A DNA stretch of 8,286 bases from Nanoarchaeales archaeon (GTDB lineage Archaea > Nanobdellota > Nanobdellia > Woesearchaeales > UBA583), in the NCBI GenBank assembly GCA_013215525.1, contig JABSQY010000078.1, positions 1 through 8,286 on the forward strand, given 5' to 3'. The notes under the pieces are model-generated. The model was not told the DNA's origin. It worked only from the letters and a program-made list of their open reading frames with translations, and made no database searches. A program made the position numbers and the translations under genes. This document shows, piece after piece, positions 1 to 4,743 of the stretch (position 1 is its first letter; every line of letters starts with the position of its first letter).

Positions 1-22
1 TGTTAGATAAAATTTAATTTTT

Positions 23-38
23 AGGAGATTTTAAACAA
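23..38 (+). repeat. Direct repeat, copy 1
   Basis: AGGAGATTTTAAACAA is identical to the copy at 312-327. A similar T-rich lead-in precedes both copies (TTTAATTTTT here, TTAAATTTTTG there), so the imperfect repeat is nearer 26-28 bases. The two copies bracket the non-coding left flank and lie 289 bases apart. Function is unknown. Confidence 0.6.
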
Positions 39-77
39 TTTAAGAAATTGTGAATTTCTAAGATATTATCAAATTAA

Positions 78-161
78 AAATTTGAGTTTGATACTTATTC
101 TGTAGAAAATGGTGCTGAGAGATTATTTAAAATGTATTCTAAATTTAAATCTTCAAAAAAG
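78..161 (+). pseudogene. Possible C-terminal remnant of a lost gene
   Basis: After an in-frame TAA at 75-77, a frame stays open for 27 codons and ends in TAA at 159-161. It contains the stretch DTYSVENGAERLFKMYSKFK, whose composition and GGT/GCT/GAG codons look coding. The pattern (polar, then Gly-Ala-Glu, then an amphipathic helix and a lysine-rich end) resembles the last helix of many enzymes, including glycosyltransferases. No in-frame start gives a full domain, and stops close all upstream frames nearby. It may be a decayed end of a gene that once converged on RNase J, or chance in AT-rich DNA. Confidence 0.2.
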
Positions 162-266
162 TAACTTCTTATTTATTTTAATATAGTAAAATTATAATAT
201 TTTAATTTTATTATTTATTTAGAAAAAAATTGTTTGAATTTGATAAAATCTTGAAAATGTTCGACC

Positions 267-285
267 GTTTGTACAATGTACAAAC
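267..285. promoter_or_regulatory. Perfect 19-base palindrome
   Basis: GTTTGTACAATGTACAAAC has perfect 9-base arms around a single central A. It lies 54-72 bases beyond the RNase J stop. The symmetry suits a dimeric DNA-binding protein. As RNA it would need to open its centre to fold, so a protein site is more likely than a terminator. No gene start is visible for it to control. Its centre (ACAATGT) matches that of the palindrome at 3203-3219. Confidence 0.4.
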
Positions 286-313
286 TCAAAAAATTTGAAA
301 TTAAATTTTTGAG
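285..313 (-). terminator. Hairpin and T-run behind RNase J
   Basis: Arms CTCAAAAA-ATTT (285-296) and AAATTTTTGAG (303-313) pair over 11 bases with one bulged A and a 6-base loop. The structure starts 26 bases after the RNase J stop codon. The A-run at 288-293 reads as six Ts on the minus strand, and a seven-T run follows at 223-229. T-runs are the usual archaeal termination signal, so transcription from RNase J plausibly ends here. Confidence 0.4.
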
Positions 314-327
314 GAGATTTTAAACAA
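312..327 (+). repeat. Direct repeat, copy 2
   Basis: Second identical copy of AGGAGATTTTAAACAA, 11 bases beyond the RNase J stop codon and overlapping the right arm of the 285-313 hairpin by two bases. See copy 1 at 23-38. Confidence 0.6.
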
Positions 328-338
328 CGTTTAAAATA

Positions 339-1688
339 TCAATCAAACTCAAAGACTCCACCATCAGGTAAAACCCATAATGTTTCGTCTTGTTCATATC
401 CTAACTCTTCAGCTAATTCAATCATTCCTTCCTTTAATCTTACGTGACCGTGAACTGGAACAATGTGTTTTGGATGTACCATTCCTAAAAAGTCTCTGTG
501 ATCTTCTCTGGAGGCGTGTCCTGAAACGTGAATGTCTTTGAAAATCTTACATCCAAAAGTTTCTAACTTTGCATCTAAAATTTGTCTTGCTTCAATGTTT
601 ACTTGTGTTGGAATTACTTCTGAACTGAAAATAACTTTATCGTTAGTTTTTAATTCAAATGGAGTTCTTCCTTCAGCAATTCTACTCATAACTGCATTGT
701 CTTCACCTTGGTGACCTGTACATACAACTACATACTCTTTTTTATTTTCATTAACTGTTGCTAACCATTTGTTAACTTCAGCTGGTGTCTCACAAATAAT
801 GATGTCTTTATCGTAAAAATCGATAATTCCAGCATTCTTTGCAGCTTTTGTATATTTTGCAATACTTCGACCCATGAAAATTAATTTTCTTCCTAATTCT
901 TGAGTTAACTCTTGAATGGATTTTAATCTTGTAATGTGAGATGCAAAAGTTGTAATAACCATAGCGTCAGAACCTACAATGTCTGTTTCAATGAAAATAT
1001 CTCTAAGCATTTCTTTAACTACAATTTCTGAAAGTGTTTTTCTTTTTAGATTACTTCTTACTGAATCAATTACTAATAATTTAACTCCGATTTTATCTAA
1101 CTCTCTTAATCTTTCATAATTAGTTCTTTGTCCTAAAGCTGGTCTGTTATCGAATTTAAAGTCGTTAGCGTACATTACAATTCCATCATTTTTAGTATGA
1201 ATTGCAACTAAAGCTGCTTGTGGGATTGAGTGTGTAACGTTTACAAATTCAATTTCTGTTCCTCTTGAAGTATTAAATGTTGAATTAACATTTACTTTAA
1301 TGAATTTATTCTTTAAAGGAGCTGCAACACTTCTTTGTGATTTCATTAATACTTTTAATACTTCAATTGTAAATGGTGTACCATAAATTGGTGCATTTGG
1401 AAACATTTGAGCCATATATTGAACTCCACCAACGTGATCTAGGTGCGCGTGTGATACTACAATAGCAGTCACTTTTTCTTTATTTTTTAAGATTTCAGTT
1501 GGATTTGCTAAAATGTTTTTTTCACACATTTCATTAACATCCATTTTGTCAACTTCATCGTTGTACATTACTAAATTACTTAATTGAAGTCCCATGTCAC
1601 AGATAATAATTTCATCATCTATTTCAAAAGCCATCATGTTTCTCCCGGATTCGTCAACTCCTCCAGCTGTATACATTTTTACTGTCAT
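339..1688 (-). CDS. rnj: Archaeal-type ribonuclease J (MBL/beta-CASP)
   Basis: Metallo-beta-lactamase/beta-CASP ribonuclease. Family members degrade RNA 5'-to-3' in the cytoplasm, some also cutting internally, and use two zinc ions. Seen here: zinc motif HAHLDH at 80-85, then H153 (THSIPQ) and D176 (ANDFKFD). The beta-CASP insert spans about 206-365, with D208 and H251 (FASH) as motif A and B candidates. HVSGHA at 387-392 is motif C, and PVHGH at 411-415 holds the last core histidine. At 449 residues it lacks the C-terminal domain of bacterial RNase J (about 550 or more residues) and has the archaeal length. It is richer in G+C than its neighbours, consistent with high expression. The start follows from TVKMYTAGG fitting the usual first strand before the GG-x-x-E-x-GRN motif. 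The promoter position could also suit the internal Met5. It lies alone downstream of a repeat-dense gap. Confidence 0.93.
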   Translation of the reverse strand: MTVKMYTAGGVDESGRNMMAFEIDDEIIICDMGLQLSNLVMYNDEVDKMDVNEMCEKNILANPTEILKNKEKVTAIVVSHAHLDHVGGVQYMAQMFPNAPIYGTPFTIEVLKVLMKSQRSVAAPLKNKFIKVNVNSTFNTSRGTEIEFVNVTHSIPQAALVAIHTKNDGIVMYANDFKFDNRPALGQRTNYERLRELDKIGVKLLVIDSVRSNLKRKTLSEIVVKEMLRDIFIETDIVGSDAMVITTFASHITRLKSIQELTQELGRKLIFMGRSIAKYTKAAKNAGIIDFYDKDIIICETPAEVNKWLATVNENKKEYVVVCTGHQGEDNAVMSRIAEGRTPFELKTNDKVIFSSEVIPTQVNIEARQILDAKLETFGCKIFKDIHVSGHASREDHRDFLGMVHPKHIVPVHGHVRLKEGMIELAEELGYEQDETLWVLPDGGVFEFD

Positions 1689-1700
1689 TTTTAATTTTAC

Positions 1701-1716
1701 CTATATATAAATAAAG
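1701..1716 (-). promoter_or_regulatory. TATA box of RNase J
   Basis: On the minus strand this reads CTTTATTTATATATAG and contains the archaeal consensus TTTATATA exactly (1704-1711). Its centre is about 19.5 bases before the first ATG and about 31.5 before Met5, so transcription would be expected to start between the two. Confidence 0.5.
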
Positions 1717-1723
1717 TAATTAA

Positions 1724-1741
1724 TTGTGAATAAATTCACAA
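1724..1741. promoter_or_regulatory. Inverted repeat upstream of RNase J TATA box
   Basis: TTGTGAATAAATTCACAA has perfect 7-base arms and a 4-base spacer. Its centre lies 25 bases upstream of the TATA centre, just beyond the factor-B element, where archaeal activators usually bind. A similar distance is seen at the transglycosylase promoter. Confidence 0.4.
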
Positions 1742-1758
1742 GATTAACTTTATTGGAA

Positions 1759-1780
1759 TATAATGATTAGAATCATTATA
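1759..1780. promoter_or_regulatory. Perfect 10-base-arm inverted repeat
   Basis: TATAATGATT and AATCATTATA flank a 2-base AG spacer. This is the longest perfect inverted repeat I found in the window. It lies 37 bases (centre to centre) upstream of the repeat at 1724-1741, in the RNase J upstream region. It is a possible operator for a dimeric regulator. Confidence 0.4.
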
Positions 1781-1805
1781 AATGATAGAAATCAAACATT
1801 ATTTA

Positions 1806-1817
1806 TGTTAATTAACA
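1806..1817. repeat. 12-base palindrome
   Basis: TGTTAATTAACA is perfectly self-complementary. It is one of a cluster of inverted repeats between RNase J and the transglycosylase. Alone, in AT-rich DNA, it could be chance. Confidence 0.3.
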
Positions 1818-1822
1818 ATTTT

Positions 1823-1857
1823 AAAAGCCCTAATTGTAATCGAAATTAGTGCTTTTT
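1823..1857. terminator. Hairpin with T-run on plus strand
   Basis: AAAAGCCCTAATT (1823-1835) pairs with AATTAGTGCTTTT (1844-1856), giving 12 pairs and one C-T mismatch. The loop is 8 bases, and the plus strand runs straight into Ts. It looks like an intrinsic terminator, and it also reads into TTTT on the minus strand. There is no plus-strand gene upstream for it to end, so it may belong to a structured or regulatory RNA. Confidence 0.35.
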
Positions 1858-1860
1858 GTC

Positions 1861-1902
1861 AAGTCAACATAGTTTTAAAAAATAAGATTTTATGTTTGAC
1901 TT
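1861..1902. other. Long-arm hairpin in intergenic gap
   Basis: AAGTCAACATA (1861-1871) and TATGTTTGACTT (1891-1902) pair over 11 bases with one bulged T around an AT-rich loop of 19 bases. The loop contains a six-A run (1877-1882), which is a T-run on the minus strand. It begins 4 bases after the preceding hairpin's T-run, so the two could form one folded RNA. Confidence 0.35.
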
Positions 1903-1905
1903 CTA

Positions 1906-1923
1906 ACCTAAAAAAGATTAGGT
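1906..1923. other. Small hairpin with six-A loop edge
   Basis: ACCTAA (1906-1911) pairs with TTAGGT (1918-1923). The A-run at 1910-1915 reads as six Ts on the minus strand and is a second possible termination point behind the transglycosylase gene. It sits 4 bases from the preceding hairpin. Confidence 0.3.
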
Positions 1924-1931
1924 CTTATTTC

Positions 1932-1966
1932 TTTATAAAGTTAATGATGAACTTACTTATAAAAAA
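1932..1966 (-). terminator. Hairpin and T-run behind transglycosylase
   Basis: TTTATA-AAGTT (1932-1942) pairs with AACTT-act-TATAAA (1950-1963), giving 11 pairs with a 3-base bulge. The A-run 1961-1966 reads as six Ts on the minus strand, about 40 bases after the transglycosylase stop. Further T-runs follow at 1910-1915 and 1877-1882. Clustered T-runs are typical of archaeal termination. Confidence 0.4.
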
Positions 1967-2004
1967 GAGATTTGTATATGGTTTAATTTTTAATGTTTAA
2001 ATTT

Positions 2005-3159
2005 TTATTCGATTTTATCGACATTAAATAATAAAGTTAATAATTTTGTAATATATCCATGAACTTCTCTATTTTTATTATTTATATACTGTGGGGTTCT
2101 TTTAAAGTATCCTATACCTTTATTGTAATTTGCGCCAATCATCATATAATCATATGCGCTTGGTGTTGAGTTTGGTTTCATATTTATTGAGTATGCAATC
2201 TGCGATTTTTTTAATTCTCTAATTCCTGTTTTTAATCTCACGTAAAAATCTTTATAAAATGCTTCTTCTCCTTTTTCTATTCCTTTATCATTTACATATT
2301 CGCGATAATATTCTCTACAATTCTCTTTCATTGTCTCAGGCATTGTTTGGAGAACTCCTAGTGCTCCTGATTTACTTAATAAATTTTTTCCAAATCTAGA
2401 TTCTACTACTGCAATAAAAAATACAATTTTTGGATTAATATTTTGTTCTAGTGCTAATTTATTTAACTCGTTTTTTAATTTTTGGTTTACATTACTTAAA
2501 GTTAAAGTTCTAGTTTCTTTATTATATAATTTTTCGTTTTTTAATTCTTCTAAAAAATTATAATTATCTTTAAATGAGTCAGCAAAATAAAACATTTCCT
2601 GTTTTTGTTTATTATAAAATTTTTCACTTATTTTTGTTTTGTCAAATATTTGTTCTCTTGCTTGTTTAAAAAATTTTTCTTGTAATGTTTGAGTGGGATT
2701 TACTTGGTCTTTGATTTTATTTTTGAGTTCAATCTGTTCTTGAGTATAAGTATCAATTCTATTCATCTCCTGTTTTAAAGTATAGTCTCCAAACCCTAAT
2801 GCAGCTAATAATGTTGTAGCAATTGTTAATTTTTTAAATGTTTTTTTTTGTCTATTGATTTTTTTTAATAAATTATCATAGTTTTTATATATTATTTTAA
2901 TATTTGATTTTGAAATTTTATTTTCAGGAAGTTTTTCTTCTTGGAGTAATATATGTGCTTCATCATTAATTTCATAAAAAAAAGTTAAATAATTGGAAAT
3001 AATATTATCTTTACTAAATTTGTCAATTTTAGATGATATTACTTCTACTTGTTTAATTAAATATGGTTTATTTGGTTTATCTGATTTTAAATTTTGTAAA
3101 AAATACATAATTAATTTATTTAGTTCATTATATTTTGGATTTAATTTTAATTCAAACAT
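2005..3159 (-). CDS. Membrane-anchored SLT-domain lytic transglycosylase-like protein
   Basis: Predicted murein lytic transglycosylase fold (SLT, lysozyme-like), which cleaves the MurNAc-GlcNAc bond of peptidoglycan. The SLT domain spans about 230-375. The probable catalytic Glu is E253 in VVESRFG, followed by SKSGALGVLQTMPETM (262-277), which matches the family's S-x-x-GA-x-G-x-x-Q-x-MP-x-T motif. GANYNKGIG (342-350) matches the A-YN-x-G motif, and REVHGYITKLL (364-374) matches the closing Y-x-x-K helix. A lysine-rich stretch (102-110) precedes a short hydrophobic segment (about 111-124). This predicts a lysine-rich N-terminal part in the cytoplasm, one membrane anchor and the catalytic domain outside. 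Residues 125-230 are charged and helical, possibly a stalk. Archaea lack peptidoglycan, so the target may be bacterial wall, or the fold may serve another glycan. Confidence is high for the domain and moderate for function. Confidence 0.85.
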   Translation of the reverse strand: MFELKLNPKYNELNKLIMYFLQNLKSDKPNKPYLIKQVEVISSKIDKFSKDNIISNYLTFFYEINDEAHILLQEEKLPENKISKSNIKIIYKNYDNLLKKINRQKKTFKKLTIATTLLAALGFGDYTLKQEMNRIDTYTQEQIELKNKIKDQVNPTQTLQEKFFKQAREQIFDKTKISEKFYNKQKQEMFYFADSFKDNYNFLEELKNEKLYNKETRTLTLSNVNQKLKNELNKLALEQNINPKIVFFIAVVESRFGKNLLSKSGALGVLQTMPETMKENCREYYREYVNDKGIEKGEEAFYKDFYVRLKTGIRELKKSQIAYSINMKPNSTPSAYDYMMIGANYNKGIGYFKRTPQYINNKNREVHGYITKLLTLLFNVDKIE

Positions 3160-3180
3160 TTTTCTATTTTTATTTATTTA

Positions 3181-3190
3181 TTTTTTTATA
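3181..3190 (-). promoter_or_regulatory. TATA box of transglycosylase gene
   Basis: The minus strand reads TATAAAAAAA, centred about 27 bases before the ATG at 3159. No ribosome-binding sequence precedes that ATG. The spacing is what a leaderless archaeal transcript would show. Confidence 0.5.
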
Positions 3191-3202
3191 CTCTTATCAT
3201 TT

Positions 3203-3219
3203 TCAACACAATGTGTTGA
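3203..3219. promoter_or_regulatory. Perfect palindrome upstream of transglycosylase promoter
   Basis: TCAACACAATGTGTTGA has perfect 8-base arms around a single A. Flanking T- and A-runs extend it to about 24 bases with one T-G pair. Its centre is about 24 bases upstream of the TATA box, a typical operator or activator position. It could also fold as a hairpin in the DHFR trailer. Confidence 0.45.
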
Positions 3220-3227
3220 GAAATTGA

Positions 3228-3258
3228 TTCACACACAAATACACGGGTTTGTGGTGAA
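3228..3258 (-). terminator. Hairpin just behind dihydrofolate reductase
   Basis: TTCAC-a-CACAAA (3228-3239) pairs with TTTGTG-GTGAA (3248-3258), giving 11 pairs with one bulged A and an 8-base loop. It begins 11 bases after the DHFR stop codon and is followed by the 3203-3219 palindrome, giving two hairpins in tandem. No T-run follows, so it may stabilise or process the 3' end rather than terminate. Confidence 0.35.
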
Positions 3259-3269
3259 ATTTTAATTAC

Positions 3270-3761
3270 TTATAATTTCTCGTATTTACAAAATGTAAAA
3301 TCTTCAAATTCTTTTTTCTCAATTATTTTATAATCTTTTTTATCAAATTCTGGAAATAATATATCTCCTTCAAATTTTCCTTTAATATGTGAGATGTACA
3401 AATATTTAGCTTTATCAATTGTTTGTTTGTAAATTGATGCGCCTCCAATTACAAATATTTTTTTATCTTGTTTTGCTGCAAAATCAAAAGCGTCATCTAG
3501 ATTTGTGAATGTGTGTGCGCCTTCGTTTTCAACTTGTTTTCTAGTTAATACAATGTTTATTCTTTTTGGTAATGGTTTTTTTGGTAATGAGTCCCAAGTT
3601 AGTTGTCCCATAATTATTATTGAATCTATTGTACTTTGTTTAAATAATTTAAAATCTTCTGGAATGTACCATGGTATTTTTAATCCGTTACCAATCACCA
3701 AATTATCTGGAAATCCTGCAATTAAAGAATATGTTATATTTTTTTTATTTTCAAATGTCAT
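3270..3761 (-). CDS. folA: Dihydrofolate reductase
   Basis: Reduces dihydrofolate to tetrahydrofolate with NADPH in the cytoplasm, supporting thymidylate and purine synthesis. Seen here: SLIAGFPDNLVIGNG near the N-terminus, then IPWYIPEDFKLFK (29-41), where D36 aligns with the catalytic acid of E. coli DHFR (Asp27). IIIMGQLTWDSLP (48-60) is the MG-x-x-T-W-x-S-x nucleotide and substrate region. LPKRINIVLTR (64-74) follows, and VIGGASIY (104-111) holds the cofactor-binding Gly-Gly. EGDILFPEF (131-139) is the usual C-terminal motif. The length of 163 is normal, with roughly eight extra N-terminal residues. Known partners such as thymidylate synthase are not in the window. The gene has its own TATA-like box and is 71 bases from the permease gene upstream, so co-transcription is possible but not required. 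It is of bacterial type and may be acquired. Confidence 0.95.
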   Translation of the reverse strand: MTFENKKNITYSLIAGFPDNLVIGNGLKIPWYIPEDFKLFKQSTIDSIIIMGQLTWDSLPKKPLPKRINIVLTRKQVENEGAHTFTNLDDAFDFAAKQDKKIFVIGGASIYKQTIDKAKYLYISHIKGKFEGDILFPEFDKKDYKIIEKKEFEDFTFCKYEKL

Positions 3762-3782
3762 ACTTGTATTTTAGGTTTTATG

Positions 3783-3790
3783 TTTATAAT
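3783..3790 (-). promoter_or_regulatory. TATA-like box of DHFR gene
   Basis: The minus strand reads ATTATAAA, centred about 25 bases before the ATG at 3761. No ribosome-binding sequence is visible. The position fits a leaderless archaeal start. Confidence 0.35.
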
Positions 3791-3832
3791 TATTTGTTTT
3801 ATTTATTGTATATAATATGTATAACTATTTGT

Positions 3833-4576
3833 TTAAAAAAATATTAATTTTATTCCTGAAATTAATATCACAATAATTGTTAAATTTCTAACCCATACTT
3901 CTCCTTTTTTAATTCCATAGTGTATTCCAAAATAACTTCCAATTGTCCCAAAAATTATTAATGTAATTACTAATTCCCAATTTATTTTTGTATTTATTAT
4001 AAAATATATTGATACAAAAATTGAACTTATATTAATTAGTGCATTTGTAGCTGCTGCTGTGATGTATGTTTTCCCGTGGAATTTAATTAATATAAAAGAT
4101 GCAATACTTCCAACTCCTCCAACTATTACAAGTAATATTGATTTTATTAAATAAAATGGATATGCTATAATTTTTTGTTTAGGTTTTAAAAGAATTTCTT
4201 CTTCTTTTAGTCCTAATTTTTTATTTGTTAATAAAAATATTCCAATTGTTAGAATTGAAATTCCAAGGATAAATTTCAAAATTTCTTCATTTAAATTAAT
4301 TGTTAAAAATCCACCAATTAAACTTCCAATTATGGAAATTGGAAAATATATTTTAACTAATTTAAAATCAATTTTTTTAAGTTTTTTATATGAATATATT
4401 TTAACTAGTCTTGTCGCTGTTCCTGAAATTATTGCACTTGAGATAACTGCAACGATTGGAACTCCTAGAAAAATTAATAATGGTCTTAATATGAATGCTT
4501 TTCCTCCTGAAATTGCACAGAAAAAATTAATTAGTAATGTTACAATTCCAATTATTAATAATGTATATATTTCCAT
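3833..4576 (-). CDS. TauE/SafE-family membrane permease
   Basis: Integral membrane protein of the TauE/SafE (formerly DUF81) family. Some members are linked to export of sulfite, sulfoacetate or other organosulfur anions; the substrate here cannot be told. I count about seven or eight hydrophobic spans: roughly 4-22, 28-52, 74-93, 98-117, 136-160, 172-195, 199-220 and 228-247. The family's two-fold repeat shows as a glycine-rich turn then a helix in each half: ISGGKAF (22-28) before RPLLIFLGVP, and VGGVGSIASF (152-161) before a second helix. GSYFGIHYG (213-221) is the typical last glycine-rich helix. The length of 247 is normal. No sulfur-metabolism gene is near, so no substrate can be inferred. 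The stop codon falls in a seven-T run (3835-3841 on the other strand), which may serve as a terminator. No clear promoter is seen, only AT-rich DNA. Confidence 0.85.
   Translation of the reverse strand: MEIYTLLIIGIVTLLINFFCAISGGKAFILRPLLIFLGVPIVAVISSAIISGTATRLVKIYSYKKLKKIDFKLVKIYFPISIIGSLIGGFLTINLNEEILKFILGISILTIGIFLLTNKKLGLKEEEILLKPKQKIIAYPFYLIKSILLVIVGGVGSIASFILIKFHGKTYITAAATNALINISSIFVSIYFIINTKINWELVITLIIFGTIGSYFGIHYGIKKGEVWVRNLTIIVILISGIKLIFF
3835..3841 (-). terminator. Seven-T run at permease stop codon
   Basis: Seven As on the plus strand read as TTTTTTT on the minus strand and run into the TAA stop of the permease gene. Poly-T is the archaeal termination signal. Being at the stop codon itself, it could be simply a Phe-Phe codon pair. 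Confidence 0.25.
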
Positions 4577-4743
4577 TGTTTAATTTTTAATAGTTATTTT
4601 ATTTTTTAATAATTTGTTTTATTTTATTTTATCTTGTATTTTTGTTTTTCTAATTATTATATTATATTATTTTTTTATTAATATTTTTCTTTTTCTTTAT
4701 TTAAAAGAAAAGTTTTTTAAACTTTCAAGATATTATTTTTATT
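4577..4743. other. Divergent spacer between permease and mutS
   Basis: This 167-base spacer must hold the promoters of both divergent genes. The plus strand is strongly T-rich with very few Gs. Only the mutS-side element at 4700-4726 looks specific. On the permease side there is a weak TTATTAAA about 32 bases before its ATG. No small gene is evident. Confidence 0.5.
4700..4726 (+). promoter_or_regulatory. mutS promoter with overlapping inverted repeat
   Basis: A purine-rich factor-B-like stretch (AAAAGAAAAG, 4703-4712) precedes a TATA-like TTTTTTAAA (4713-4721) centred 27 bases before the mutS ATG, with no Shine-Dalgarno sequence. The box lies inside an inverted repeat, AAAGTTT-TTT-AAACTTT (4709-4725). 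A dimeric repressor bound there would block the TATA-binding protein. Confidence 0.4.

Larger units (their letters stand above)
1..338. other. Non-coding left flank
   Basis: No convincing gene is seen here. The minus strand has no ATG in this stretch, and plus-strand frames from ATG are short. It holds two copies of a 16-base direct repeat, a perfect 19-base palindrome (267-285), a hairpin (285-313), and A-runs at 288-293 and 223-229 that read as T-runs behind RNase J on the minus strand. A short plus-strand open segment (78-161) looks faintly protein-like and is listed separately. Confidence 0.6.

Noticed and set aside
532..714. Open frame on the plus strand inside RNase J
   Set aside because: It lies antisense to a gene with intact catalytic motifs and has no recognisable domain of its own.
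1944..1950. ATGATGA resembling the C box of an archaeal C/D guide RNA
   Set aside because: No CTGA D box at a suitable distance on the plus strand, so a C/D RNA cannot be supported.
2993..3265. Plus-strand open frame across the transglycosylase 5' end
   Set aside because: Antisense to the conserved reading frame; its hydrophobic content comes from complementing A-rich lysine and asparagine codons.
3505..3774. Plus-strand open frame inside DHFR
   Set aside because: Complement of a clear DHFR gene, with no motif or promoter of its own.
3796..3826. AT-rich symmetric stretch (TGTATATAATATGTATA region) before DHFR
   Set aside because: Low-complexity TA alternation readily gives partial symmetry by chance; arms are imperfect and do not align with a start.
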